From: Paracraurococcus ruber
GTDB lineage: Bacteria > Pseudomonadota > Alphaproteobacteria > Acetobacterales > Acetobacteraceae
Length of the DNA: 64,000 nt
Direction: 5' to 3'
Assembly (NCBI RefSeq): GCF_004353985.1
Contig: NZ_SMOA01000004.1
Span: 1-64,000, forward strand
Part shown: positions 9,420 through 17,739 of the stretch, in pieces
Position numbering within the stretch: the stretch's first letter is position 1
How the letters are laid out: the number at the start of each line of letters is the position of its first letter
Translations under genes and position numbers: made by a program
The notes under the pieces: generated by a model
The model's input: only the letters and a program-made list of their open reading frames with translations
Databases searched by the model: none
Told to the model about the DNA's origin: nothing

Positions 9420-9668
9420 ATGCATATCCGCACTCTCGTGATCGAACGCGATGATCCGGCCGAGCCGGGCCTGCTGGTGCGCCGCTATGCGCGGATCGGC
9501 GTGTGCTGGGAGCCGACCTTCGCCAACTGGGCCTGGATGCGCTTCAACGCCGCCGGGCAGGTTCTCAGCCCGGCCTTCGGCCCCTTTCCGGCGGCGGAAA
9601 CCGCCTTCGAGGATGCGGAGGAGCGGCTCGGCGGGCGATGGGAAGACGTGAGGATCCCGTCGGCCTGA
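9420..9668 (+). CDS. Small conserved-looking protein of unknown function
   Basis: This is an 82-residue acidic protein beginning MHIRTLVIERDD and ending GGRWEDVRIPSA, with several aromatic residues (CWEPTFANWAWMRF) and no signal peptide or membrane segment. The composition is protein-like rather than the Arg/Pro/Ala bias of spurious frames in this GC-rich DNA, which supports a real gene. It begins about 200 nt from the divergent aldolase gene. No domain is recognised. Confidence 0.6.
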   Translation: MHIRTLVIERDDPAEPGLLVRRYARIGVCWEPTFANWAWMRFNAAGQVLSPAFGPFPAAETAFEDAEERLGGRWEDVRIPSA

Positions 9669-9929
9669 CACCTGGGCGGGCCCGCGGCCCGGGTGCCGGG
9701 CCCGGCTCAGGTCGGATTCCGCCGTCGCCGAGGACGCCGCGCCAGCGCTCGCCCGCAGCACGGCGTCCCTTCGCGGCAGGTGTTGGGACCCAGCCCCGCA
9801 TGAAGCACCATGGCGCAGGCCCGCGATCACGCGTTCGGGCGTTCGCGCCGGCGCCAGTTCTGGCCTAGAAGCCACACGGTGAGTCCACGTGACATCCCGG
9901 AGGGCGCGTCCGCTCCGCCGCTCCAGGCC

Positions 9930-11111
9930 ATGCCGCCGCCGCGGCCGAAGCCCTCGATCCTCCTGCTCGTGGCGATGACGGGGCTCGGCCCCTTCACCAT
10001 GCAGATGCTGATCCCCAGCCTTCCGGCGCTCGCGATCGCCCTGGCGGTGCCCTACGCCACCATCCAGCTCACGCTCACGCTCTTTCTCGTCGGCGTCGCG
10101 GTCGGTCAGCTCTTCTACGGGCCATTGTCGGACCGCTTCGGGCGCAAGCCGCTGCTGATCGGTGGGCTCGTCATCTATCTCGCCGGCAGCCTGGCCGCGG
10201 CGCTCGCACCCAGCGCCGGCTTCCTGATCGCCGCCCGCATCGCCCAGGCGCTCGGCGGCTGCGCCGGGCTCGTGCTCGGCCGCGCCATGATCCGCGACAG
10301 CTACCCGCGGGAACAGGCGGCCGCCGTCCTCGGCTATGTCTCCACCGCCATGGCGGTGGCGCCCATGCTTTCCCCGCTCATCGGCGCCTTGCTGCAGGAA
10401 CATGTCGGCTGGCGCGCCAGCATGCTCTCCTGCCTCGTCTTCGGCCTGCCGCTGCTGCTGGCGGTGCGCGCCAGGCTGCCGGAGACCTTGGCGCAGCCGG
10501 CGCCGCTGCCGGGCCTCGGCGGCATGATAGGCGCCTACCGCACGCTGCTGCGCATTCCGCTGTTCCGCGGCTACTGCGTCATCACCGCCTGCGCCACCTC
10601 GATGTTCTTCGCCTTCGCCGCCGGCGGGCCAATGGTCGTGGTGCAGGGCCTCGGCCATTCCGCGACGACCTATGCCGTGGCGATGATGGCCATTTCGGTC
10701 GGCTGGAGCAGCGGCACCTTCACCGCCGCGCGGCTGGTGCAGCGCCTCGGCACCGCGCGGATGCTGCGCATCGGCACGGTCGTGACCACGGCCGGCGGGC
10801 TGCTGGCGCTGGCCATGCCGGCCCTCGCCGCGCCGACCCTGCTGCTGTTCTTCCTGCCGATGGCCGTCGTCGCGCTCGGCAACGGCATGACCCAGCCAAG
10901 CGCGATCGCGGCGGCGATCAGCGTCCGGCCGCAACTCGCGGGCACCGCCTCCGGCCTGCTCGGGTCGCTGCAGATGGGGGCGGGCGCACTGGCCACCGTG
11001 CTGGCCGGCGTGACGGAAAGCGGCGCGGGGCTGGCGACCGGCGCCTGGATGCTGGCAGGCGCCCTCGGCGCGCAAGCCGGACTCATGCTGGTGCGGCGGC
11101 ACGGCGGATAG
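9930..11111 (+). CDS. Bcr/CflA-type multidrug efflux MFS transporter
   Basis: This is a 393-residue, 12-helix drug/proton antiporter of the DHA1 branch in the inner membrane. The first helix reads ILLLVAMTGLGPFTMQMLIP, and the loop between helices 2 and 3 carries the MFS motif A (GPLSDRFGRKPLLIG). A Bcr/CflA-like segment LGGCAGLVLGRAMIRD follows. Hydrophobic segments continue evenly to the C-terminus. The ATG at 9930 places the first helix at the usual distance from the N-terminus. A GTG at 9879 and an ATG at 9810 are in frame but add a non-family extension. No regulator is adjacent, so the substrate is unknown. Confidence 0.9.
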   Translation: MPPPRPKPSILLLVAMTGLGPFTMQMLIPSLPALAIALAVPYATIQLTLTLFLVGVAVGQLFYGPLSDRFGRKPLLIGGLVIYLAGSLAAALAPSAGFLIAARIAQALGGCAGLVLGRAMIRDSYPREQAAAVLGYVSTAMAVAPMLSPLIGALLQEHVGWRASMLSCLVFGLPLLLAVRARLPETLAQPAPLPGLGGMIGAYRTLLRIPLFRGYCVITACATSMFFAFAAGGPMVVVQGLGHSATTYAVAMMAISVGWSSGTFTAARLVQRLGTARMLRIGTVVTTAGGLLALAMPALAAPTLLLFFLPMAVVALGNGMTQPSAIAAAISVRPQLAGTASGLLGSLQMGAGALATVLAGVTESGAGLATGAWMLAGALGAQAGLMLVRRHGG

Positions 11112-11357
11112 GCCGCGTCGCGGCGCGGCAGACGCGGCGCGAATCAGGACGCCAATCGGCGGCGCGGCAGCGGCCCGGCGCGCAGACCCGAACACGATCC
11201 GACGCGGCAGCCAGCCGAGGTCCAGGGCGCCGGTTCAGGCTGGCGCGTCCGCCACGACGCGGCAATCCTGCGGAACGCTTAACCTGGACGGGATCGCAGT
11301 CTCCGCGTCGATCGCCCCAGCGGCCCGCCGGCCTGCCGCGGGGCGCTGGGCCGTGGT

Positions 11358-11957
11358 TCAGGCGTGCCCGGCGGCGCCGGACAGCAGCAGCGGGTCCACC
11401 TTCAGCTTGGCCAGCGCCTGGAACCACTTGCGGTCGCCATCCTCGCCGAACAGCAGGCCCTCGTCCGGCGGCACGGATAGCCAGGCATTGGCCTGTATCT
11501 CCTCCTCCAGCTGGCCGGGGCCCCAGCCGGCATACCCCAATGCCAGGATGCCCTGCCGCGGCCCGCCGCCTCCGGCAATGGCCGAGAGGATGTCCACGCT
11601 CGCGGTCAGGGCGAGGTCATCGGTGACCCGCAGGGATTGGTCATTCGACCAATCGAGCGTGTGCAGGACGAAGCCGCGGCCGCCCTCCACCGGGCCGCCC
11701 TGGCACAACCTGATACGGCGCTGCGGCGGCACCGGCTCCAGCCCCAGCTGCTTCAGCAGTTCGTCGAAGGACAGGCCATCGAGGGGCTTGTTCAGCACGA
11801 TGCCCATCGCGCCATCCGGCGAATGGGCGCACAGGCAGATGACGGTCTTTGCGAAGCGCGGATCCTGCATCGACGGCATGGCGATCAGCACCTGCCCGCC
11901 GAGATAGCCTTCTCCCGATGGTCCGGGCCGCCGCCCGGGGCGCGCATGTCTTGCCAT
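11358..11957 (-). CDS. AlgH/YqgE family protein (UPF0301)
   Basis: This is a 199-residue protein of the AlgH/YqgE family, widely conserved, cytosolic and of unsettled biochemical role. Typical blocks are YLGGQVLIAMPSMQDPRF at the start, MGIVLNKPL, CQGGPVEGGRGFVLHT and ALGYAGWGPGQLEEEI. The chosen ATG at 11957 gives MARHARPGRRPGPSGEG and then the conserved region. It faces the peroxiredoxin gene divergently, with about 190 nt between the starts that must hold both promoters. The C-terminal LLSGAAGHA ends near the expected family length. Confidence 0.92.
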   Translation of the reverse strand: MARHARPGRRPGPSGEGYLGGQVLIAMPSMQDPRFAKTVICLCAHSPDGAMGIVLNKPLDGLSFDELLKQLGLEPVPPQRRIRLCQGGPVEGGRGFVLHTLDWSNDQSLRVTDDLALTASVDILSAIAGGGGPRQGILALGYAGWGPGQLEEEIQANAWLSVPPDEGLLFGEDGDRKWFQALAKLKVDPLLLSGAAGHA

Positions 11958-12143
11958 GGCAGGAAGATGGCGGCAGCCCTGCGCAGGCGCAAGCAGGCCG
12001 GCCGGGGCTCGCCGCGACCTGTCACCCCGCCCGCCGCCGCGGACCGGACATGTGGACCGAGGCGCCTGGCCGGCGGCTGCGGTGACAGGCGACCGCGAAG
12101 CGCGTACATGCCTCGGGACCCGAACGAGGGAGAGACCCCCCAG

Positions 12144-12626
12144 ATGACGATCCAGGTCGGCGACGCCATCCCGTCCGCCAAGTTGATGCAGGGCACGCCC
12201 GACGGCCCGCAGGAAACCTCGACCGAGGCGCTGTTCGGCGGCAAGACCGTGGTGCTTTTCGGCGTTCCGGGCGCCTTCACCCCCACCTGCTCCGCCAAGC
12301 ACCTGCCGGGCTTCGTGGAGAATTTCGACGCGCTCAAGGCCAAGGGCGCCGACGTGGTCGCCTGCATGGCGGTCAATGATGCCTTCGTCATGGCGGCCTG
12401 GGGCAAGGACCAGGGCGTCGACGGCAAGGTGGTGATGATCGCCGACGGCAGCGCCGATTTCACCAAGAAGCTCGGGCTGGAGCTGGACCTGACCGCGCGG
12501 GGCCTCGGCATCCGCTGCCAGCGCTTCGCCCTGGTCGCCAAGGACGGCAAGGTGACCCATGTGGCCGTGGAAGCGCCTGGCGCCTTCGAGGTGAGCAGGG
12601 CCGAGGCGGTTCTCGGCGCCCTCTGA
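12144..12626 (+). CDS. Peroxiredoxin, Prx5 type
   Basis: This is a 160-residue thiol peroxidase that reduces hydrogen peroxide and alkyl hydroperoxides in the cytosol. The active-site loop reads PGAFTPTCSAKHLPGF, the Prx5 signature with the peroxidatic Cys in PTCS. Other Cys residues lie in VVACMAVND and GIRCQRFAL, either of which could take part in resolution, although many family members use glutathione or glutaredoxin instead. The start ATG at 12144 gives MTIQVGDAIP, the usual N-terminus. A strong intrinsic terminator lies 43 nt after the stop, so the gene is probably monocistronic. Confidence 0.95.
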   Translation: MTIQVGDAIPSAKLMQGTPDGPQETSTEALFGGKTVVLFGVPGAFTPTCSAKHLPGFVENFDALKAKGADVVACMAVNDAFVMAAWGKDQGVDGKVVMIADGSADFTKKLGLELDLTARGLGIRCQRFALVAKDGKVTHVAVEAPGAFEVSRAEAVLGAL

Positions 12627-12668
12627 CCGCATTGATGCCTCGCCCGGGCGACGCCCGGGCCTATACTG

Positions 12669-12704
12669 GGCCGGCCCGCGGAACCCGCCGCGGGCCGGCC
12701 TTTT
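12669..12704 (+). terminator. Strong intrinsic terminator after the peroxiredoxin gene
   Basis: A perfect 13-bp GC-only stem (12669-12681 with 12688-12700) closes a 6-nt loop and is followed by TTTT at 12701-12704. It lies 43 nt downstream of the peroxiredoxin stop in the correct orientation. A shorter GCCCGGGC direct repeat sits just upstream at about 12644-12660. Confidence 0.9.
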
Positions 12705-12822
12705 CGTTCCTGGCCGCCATCCCGGTGTGCTGCGCCGGTCAGGACCGCGCGGCGCGCCAGGGCATTCGTATTGGGGCGGAACGGCGCGTCCGGCGCCCTG
12801 CCCCGCTTGGAGATTGCCGGCC

Positions 12823-13089
12823 TTGAATCCCTTCGCCGCCGCCACCCTTGCCTGGCAGACGACCTTCGTCTTCACCCTGCGCAGCCTGCAACTCTGGACC
12901 GAGCCGGCGGCAGCGCAGGCGCGTCTCGCCGCCTATGCGCTCGAAAAGCAGAAGGCCTTTGCGGCGGGGGCCGTGGCGGCGGGCCAGGCAGCCCTCTCGG
13001 GTGCCGCGGCATATGAGGTGATGGAGGCGGCCCTGGCCCCGGCGCGCCGGCGGGTGCACGCCAATGCGCGGACGCTGATGCGGCGGTAG
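12823..13089 (+). CDS. Small phasin-like protein
   Basis: This is an 88-residue, Ala-rich, helical protein (NPFAAATLAWQTTFVFTLRS at the start, then LQLWTEPAAAQARLAAYALE, KQKAFAAGAVAAGQAALSG). The pattern of long amphipathic helix with alternating Ala and polar residues resembles short phasin-like proteins that coat polyhydroxyalkanoate granules; this is inference from pattern only. The start is a TTG at 12823 with a GGAG sequence at 12809-12812. An in-frame ATG at 12727 would add an unrelated Pro/Arg-rich leader that overlaps the terminator downstream region. Confidence 0.55.
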   Translation: MNPFAAATLAWQTTFVFTLRSLQLWTEPAAAQARLAAYALEKQKAFAAGAVAAGQAALSGAAAYEVMEAALAPARRRVHANARTLMRR

Positions 13090-13545
13090 CGCCCGGCGGT
13101 TTCTGCCGGCGGGGCGCACCGCCCGCGCCGGGGTGCCCGGTCGCAACCGCAGCCATGCCGCAGGCGCGGGCATCGGGTCGACCCGGCGATGCATCGGCAG
13201 CGGCCCCCCTGCGCCTTGCGGTTCAGACCATGCGCCGCAGCGCGGCCATGCCTATGTGATCGGCCGGCTCCGCGCCCCGGCGGGGTGCAGGCGGCCAGTG
13301 CCCGGGGCGGGCCGCAAGGCCATCCCCGGACACCGGCGCCGACGGGAAGGCGAGGCGCAGGCATCGTCGCCGCATGCGACTTCGATTGCCCGGCCAGGCG
13401 GCTGGAGGAACGCGGCGACCGACGAGCGCCAGGTCGGGCGGAGCGCGGACTGGCGCCATGGCCACGCAGCCTGACACCACCGCAGGATCGATGACCTGAA
13501 GCGGTTCCGGTCTTCCGACGAATGCGCCGGCCGCCCCGGTCGCGT
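13090..13545. other. Convergent intergenic region, no recognisable feature
   Basis: About 456 nt lie between two convergent genes. Open frames here are short, rich in Arg, Pro and Ala on both strands, and have no family resemblance. I see no tRNA-like structure, no intrinsic terminator with a T run and no repeat of note. Confidence 0.5.
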
Positions 13546-14769
13546 TCAGGCTGCTGCCATGCGCATCCGGCCGCCCTGGCGCAGCGCCAGCCCGCCCAGG
13601 ATCACCAGCGCCAGGAGATTCACCCCGATGCCCAGCTGCCAGGCCACCGCATAGCTGCCGAAGCCGTCATACAGCCACCCCGCCAGCCAGGCGCCCGCCG
13701 CCATGCCGGACAGCGAGAGGAACAGCAGGCAGGGCACCCGCCAGGCGGCTTCCCGCGCCGGAAAGAGCTCGCGCACCGCCAGCACATAGGCGGGGATGAT
13801 CCCGCTGAAGCCGAGGCCGAACACCGCCGCGACCAGGAACAGGCCGGCCTCCGCCTGCGTCGCCAGGAAGGCCGCCATGCCCGCCGCCTGGAACAGGTTG
13901 CCGGCCAGCACCGTGTTCAGCCCGCCGATGCGGTCGGAGACCCAGCCCCAGGCCTGCCGGGCGACGAAGGCCATGGCGAGCAGCAGCGACAGCATCAGCG
14001 CCCCGGTCCGCGCGCCGATGCCGAGATCGCCGCAGAAGGCGACCAGATGCGCCGCCGGCATCGCCATGGGAATGCAGCAGAGGAAGGACGCGACCGCCAG
14101 CAGCAGCAGCGCGAGGTTCGGCGGCAGGCCCAGCACCGGCGCGCCTGGCGCCGGCCCCGCCGCTGCGCTGCCCGGCGCCGGCAGCGCCGGGGCCGGCCGT
14201 AGCAGTGCCGCGAGCGGCAGGATGGTCGCCGCCGCCAGCACGCCGAAGCCCAGCATGGTGCGCTGCCAGCCCCAGGCGGCCACGGCCCGCTCGAAGATCG
14301 GCGGCCAGAGGGCGCCGGCGACGTATTGCCCGGAGGAGACGAGGGCCAGCGCCGTGCCGCGCCGCCGGTCGAACCAGTGGGACACATGCGTCACCAGCGG
14401 CGCATAGAGCGCGCCATTGCCGAGCAGCCCGATCAGCAGGCCGTAGCCGAGGACGAGTTGCCAGGCCGTGCCGCCGCTGGCCAGCGCGCAGCCGGCCGCC
14501 AGCATCGCGCCGCCCAGCAGGGCGGTCAGCCGCGCCGAGGTCCGGCCGGCGATCCAGCCCATCAGGATGCCGCCCGCGCCGGCCCCGAAATAGGCGACCG
14601 AGGCCGCGAGCGAGGGCACGGCGCGGGCCGACCCCAGATCCGCGGCGATCGGCACCAGCGCGACCACCAGCAGCTGCGGCGCGCCGAAGGAGACGGAGAG
14701 GATGGCGGTCGCGGCGACGGCGGCGGCCCAGGAGGCGCGGCTCTCGATGCTGGGCGGGTTCGGGTCCAT
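13546..14769 (-). CDS. MFS transporter (monocarboxylate/oxalate-formate-like)
   Basis: This is a 407-residue inner-membrane protein with about 12 hydrophobic segments. It begins MDPNPPSIESRASW and its first helix reads VAATAILSVSFGAPQLLVV. The loop sequence HWFDRRRGTALALVSSGQYV is typical of the oxalate/formate-antiporter-like and monocarboxylate-like MFS group, in which an xxFDRRRGxA segment follows helix 4. MGWIAGRTSARL corresponds to motif A. The substrate is unknown and no catabolic genes adjoin it. The ATG at 14769 was chosen since upstream residues are a Cys/Arg-rich artefact. Confidence 0.88.
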   Translation of the reverse strand: MDPNPPSIESRASWAAAVAATAILSVSFGAPQLLVVALVPIAADLGSARAVPSLAASVAYFGAGAGGILMGWIAGRTSARLTALLGGAMLAAGCALASGGTAWQLVLGYGLLIGLLGNGALYAPLVTHVSHWFDRRRGTALALVSSGQYVAGALWPPIFERAVAAWGWQRTMLGFGVLAAATILPLAALLRPAPALPAPGSAAAGPAPGAPVLGLPPNLALLLLAVASFLCCIPMAMPAAHLVAFCGDLGIGARTGALMLSLLLAMAFVARQAWGWVSDRIGGLNTVLAGNLFQAAGMAAFLATQAEAGLFLVAAVFGLGFSGIIPAYVLAVRELFPAREAAWRVPCLLFLSLSGMAAGAWLAGWLYDGFGSYAVAWQLGIGVNLLALVILGGLALRQGGRMRMAAA

Positions 14770-14952
14770 GCGTCCTCCTCGCCGCAGGAGAGCATGGTTG
14801 CAGCGCACGGCGAACACCCGCCATCCGCGTCGCGCATGCCGGGGCGCCCCGCCTCTCGGCCCGGCATCGCGGCCGACCACCATAATGTTATCGGATTGAA
14901 TGCGTTCGGCCGACGGGCGCCCTGCCGAGGGCCCTAGGATGCGGCCCCGGCG

Positions 14953-16095
14953 TCAGTCCCGCGCCGGCAGCGAGGGATCCTGGACGGCATCCGGCAGCGG
15001 TGGCGGTGCCGGCCAGCGCCAGGCCGGCAGGGTCACCAGCGGCAGGCGGGCCGCGGTCAGCACCCGCGACTCGAGGGTCAGCGGCAGTTCGAGCTGCGCC
15101 GGTGCGCCCTCGGCCGGCGACCGGCTCAGCAGGCGAACCGCCATGGTGCCGGCCGCCGCGGCCTGCCGAGTCAGCAGCCCCGCCTCCCGCGCCGCCTGCA
15201 ACGCGTCCGCCGCGCCCGTCAGCCGCAGAACGCCCGCGCCCATGGGCTGCAACGCCTCGTCGAGCGTCAGCGTCGCGGTCGCCGTGCCGGCCAGCGATCC
15301 CCAGCGGAGGTCCAGCTCGCGCAGCTCGAAGGTGCCGCCGCCGTCGCGCCACGCCTCCGCCTTCGCCGCCGGGCCGCGGCCGGGCGGGACGGGACCGCTG
15401 AGCGCCGCGTCGAGTGAGGCCGCCTGCACGATCCGGCCCAGCAGCCCTGCCGCAGGGGGCAGCAAGACCTCCAGCGCCGAGAGCCGGAAGGCGAGCGCCG
15501 GCTCGCCCTCGATGGCGGTCAGGCGCGCCTCCACCTCGGCCTCGGCACTGCGCGCCTCCACCGTGCCCAGCGGCGTACCGAGGCGCAGGCGGTCCGCCTC
15601 CAGCCGTGCCTCGCTCGGCAGGACGTTGCGCTCGAGCGGCAGGCTGAGCTGCAGCCGGTCGGCGGCGAAGGGCAGGTCCAGCGCGCCGAGGCGGAGCCGC
15701 TGTCGCCCGGGCATCAGGACGGCAAGCCGGTCGAGCCGCGGCGGCGCCAGGCGCAACACCAGGGCTTCCGCCTGCCAGTCCAGCCCGCCGGGCAGGGTGC
15801 CCGCACCCCCTTCCAGCCGAAAGGCCGGCAGGGTGAGCGTGGCGGCGAAGGGCCAGCCGCCGCGATCCGGCGGACCATGCTCGACCCGCCAGCCAAGCGC
15901 GCGGCGCTGCGCCGCCCAGTCGCGGAACCCGGCCTCGAGCTGCGCCCCCATCCACCGCCAGAGCAGGGCATGCCCCGCCACCAGCAGGGCGCCGAGCAGG
16001 GCGGTGCCCAAGGCCGCGCGCAGCACCAGGCGGCCGGCGCCGCCCCGGCCACCTGCGGCAGGGCGGCCATGCGGGCCTGGCTGCTTGAGGGTCAT
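14953..16095 (-). CDS. DUF2125 domain-containing protein
   Basis: This is a 380-residue protein with a single N-terminal membrane anchor (LVLRAALGTALLGALLVAGH) and a large periplasmic part. The following segment, WRWMGAQLEAGFRDWAAQRR, then GWPFAATLTLPAFRLEGG, matches the pattern of alphaproteobacterial DUF2125 proteins, in which a W.....Q.... anchor helix is followed by repeated beta strands resembling AsmA/lipid-transfer-like sheets. Function is not established. The ATG at 16095 begins MTLKQPGPHG just before the anchor. It is divergent from the ChaC-like gene, with 59 nt between the starts. Confidence 0.82.
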   Translation of the reverse strand: MTLKQPGPHGRPAAGGRGGAGRLVLRAALGTALLGALLVAGHALLWRWMGAQLEAGFRDWAAQRRALGWRVEHGPPDRGGWPFAATLTLPAFRLEGGAGTLPGGLDWQAEALVLRLAPPRLDRLAVLMPGRQRLRLGALDLPFAADRLQLSLPLERNVLPSEARLEADRLRLGTPLGTVEARSAEAEVEARLTAIEGEPALAFRLSALEVLLPPAAGLLGRIVQAASLDAALSGPVPPGRGPAAKAEAWRDGGGTFELRELDLRWGSLAGTATATLTLDEALQPMGAGVLRLTGAADALQAAREAGLLTRQAAAAGTMAVRLLSRSPAEGAPAQLELPLTLESRVLTAARLPLVTLPAWRWPAPPPLPDAVQDPSLPARD

Positions 16096-16154
16096 TCCGC
16101 CGGGGCCTATAGGCGGTCGGCGCGGCGACGGCGAGACGCCGCCCCGGAACGACG

Positions 16155-16736
16155 ATGGCCACCCCGCACGCCCCTGCCGACCATGCCCTCGATCCCGATG
16201 GGCATCTCTACGTCTTTGCCTATGGTTCGCTGATCTGGCGTCCGGGCTTCGCGCACGCATCGGCCCATCCAGCCCTGTTGCGCGGGTTCCACCGCCGCTT
16301 CTGCCTCTGGAGCCGGTTCTACCGCGGCTCGCCGGAAACGCCGGGCCTGGTGCTCGGCCTGGACCGCGGCGGTGCCTGCCGGGGCATCGCCTTCCGGGTG
16401 CCGGGTGCAGAGGCAGCCGCGGTCCTGGCCTATCTCGACGAGCGGGAGAATATCGGCGGCGAGGTCGTCTACACGCGCCGCCGGTTGCCGGTGCGGCTCC
16501 TCGACGGCGACCGCATGGTCATGGCCGTGGCCTATGTGGTGGATCGCCGGGCAGCGCAGTATTGCCGACCCGCGGCCGAGGAGGCGGCGCGGGCCATCGC
16601 CCGCGGCATCGGCCGGGCCGGACCGAACCGGGACTACCTGCTGAACACCCTGGCGCATCTGCAGGCCATGGGGGTCCGGGATGCGGGGCTCGACAGGATC
16701 GCCGAACTTCTCCCGCCACAACCTGACGCTGCTTGA
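16155..16736 (+). CDS. ChaC-type gamma-glutamylcyclotransferase
   Basis: This 193-residue cytosolic enzyme would release 5-oxoproline from gamma-glutamyl peptides; ChaC proteins prefer glutathione. The substrate-binding loop YVFAYGSLIWRPGF is the family signature, the segment GFHRRFCLWSRFYRGSPETPG is typical of ChaC, and the catalytic Glu region is LDERENIGGEVVYTR. The C-terminal NRDYLLNTLAHLQAMGV is also conserved. The gene is followed by the convergent region that holds the DnaA-box sequences. Confidence 0.92.
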   Translation: MATPHAPADHALDPDGHLYVFAYGSLIWRPGFAHASAHPALLRGFHRRFCLWSRFYRGSPETPGLVLGLDRGGACRGIAFRVPGAEAAAVLAYLDERENIGGEVVYTRRRLPVRLLDGDRMVMAVAYVVDRRAAQYCRPAAEEAARAIARGIGRAGPNRDYLLNTLAHLQAMGVRDAGLDRIAELLPPQPDAA

Positions 16737-16763
16737 TGGCGACCGATTCGCAACCCGCACGGA

Positions 16764-16772
16764 TTGTCCACA
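16764..16772 (+). promoter_or_regulatory. DnaA box 1 (TTGTCCACA)
   Basis: An exact 9-mer match to the TTGTCCACA variant of the DnaA box, in the convergent gap between the ChaC-like gene and plsC. It lies 28 nt after the ChaC stop. A GATTC (GANTC) site is at 16745-16749. Confidence 0.6.
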
Positions 16773-16860
16773 GTCATGAACTCTAACTGCCGCCGGATCG
16801 CGCAGGCCTGATCGCCGCGGCCGCGCGCGGGAGGGCGTGACAGGCCCGCCCCGCCTTGGC

Positions 16861-16900
16861 AATCGAACAAATCAATCAATTCAGATATTTATGCGGAATC
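16861..16900. other. AT-rich stretch with IHF-like site, candidate unwinding element
   Basis: 28 of these 40 bases are A or T, strongly unlike the surrounding DNA. Bases 16870-16882 match the IHF consensus WATCAANNNNTTR at 12 of 13 positions (the last base is C). A GAATC (GANTC, the CcrM methylation site) closes the stretch at 16896-16900. It lies between DnaA boxes 1 and 2. Confidence 0.5.
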
Positions 16901-16906
16901 ACCGGC

Positions 16907-16915
16907 TGTGGACAA
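16907..16915 (-). promoter_or_regulatory. DnaA box 2 (TTGTCCACA, reverse strand)
   Basis: TGTGGACAA on the plus strand is the exact reverse complement of box 1. It lies 6 nt after the AT-rich stretch and is inverted relative to boxes 1 and 3. Confidence 0.6.
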
Positions 16916-16998
16916 GGCCACCGGACCCTAGGCGGCAGTGCGGAAAACCGGTCTTTTGCAGCCACTTGGCTTCAGCGGCTTGAGTCCGGGCGCAGCCT

Positions 16999-17739
16999 TC
17001 ACGCAGGGCTTTCCACTGGTTTATCCACAAGCGGCACCTGTCCTGTCGAATCCTCGGCAAGCTCGATCGCGGCCTCCAGCCGCGTCACCAGGACGGGCCG
17101 CGACAGGCCGGGCGGGATGGCCGGACGCACCCTGATGGTGATGGTCCCCGGCTGCTTGCGGAAGGCGCGGCGCCCCCAGACCAGGCCGCTGTCGGTCGCC
17201 ACGGGCACCACCGGCAGGGCGGTCGCCGCGGCCAGCGCGACGATGCCCGGCTGGACGCCGACCCGCAGGCCGGGTGCGACCCGCGTGCCTTCGGGGAAGA
17301 TGACGACCTGCCGGCCCTCCGCCACGGCGGCCTTTCCGGCCTTCACCAGATGGCGCAGGGCATTCGCCCCGGCGGCGCGGTCGACCGCGATGTGCCGGGT
17401 TTTCCAGCAGTACCAACCCCAGATCGGGATGAAGAGGAGTTCCCGCTTCAGGACATAGGCCGCATCCGGCAGCAGCGCGAACCAGACGATCGTGTCGAAG
17501 GCCGACTGGTGCTTCGCAGCAACCAGCCCTGGCCCCTGCGGCAGGTTCTCCCGCCCATCGACCACCAATCGCACGCCGCAGAGCAGGCGGAGCCAGCCGA
17601 TCACGATCAGGGCATAGACGCGCATCGGCAGCAGCAGCCAGCGCCGCGGCGCCAGCATCAACGGCAGGCAGATCAGGCCGAAGCCGATCGTCGTGCCCCA
17701 GAAGGCGATGTTGAACAACAGCGACCGCAGCCAGATCAT
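16999..17739 (-). CDS. plsC: 1-acyl-sn-glycerol-3-phosphate acyltransferase family protein
   Basis: This 246-residue membrane-bound acyltransferase belongs to the PlsC/LPLAT family, which converts lysophosphatidate to phosphatidate in phospholipid synthesis. The catalytic HxxxxD motif is KHQSAFDT (His77, Asp82) and the glycerophosphate-binding motif is FPEGTR at residues 148-153. Two hydrophobic segments precede the active site (FNIAFWGTTIGFGLICLPLML; VYALIVIGWLRLLCGV). The start codon overlaps the stop of ydcF (ATGA). As last gene of the ftsE-ftsX-ydcF-plsC operon, its 3' end enters the DnaA-box region. Confidence 0.92.
   Translation of the reverse strand: MIWLRSLLFNIAFWGTTIGFGLICLPLMLAPRRWLLLPMRVYALIVIGWLRLLCGVRLVVDGRENLPQGPGLVAAKHQSAFDTIVWFALLPDAAYVLKRELLFIPIWGWYCWKTRHIAVDRAAGANALRHLVKAGKAAVAEGRQVVIFPEGTRVAPGLRVGVQPGIVALAAATALPVVPVATDSGLVWGRRAFRKQPGTITIRVRPAIPPGLSRPVLVTRLEAAIELAEDSTGQVPLVDKPVESPA
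17021..17029 (+). promoter_or_regulatory. DnaA box 3 (consensus TTATCCACA)
   Basis: An exact match to the consensus DnaA box TTATCCACA. It falls inside the last codons of plsC (reading LVDKP on the other strand), so coding constraint could contribute. GANTC sites flank it at 16982-16986 and 17048-17052. Confidence 0.6.
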
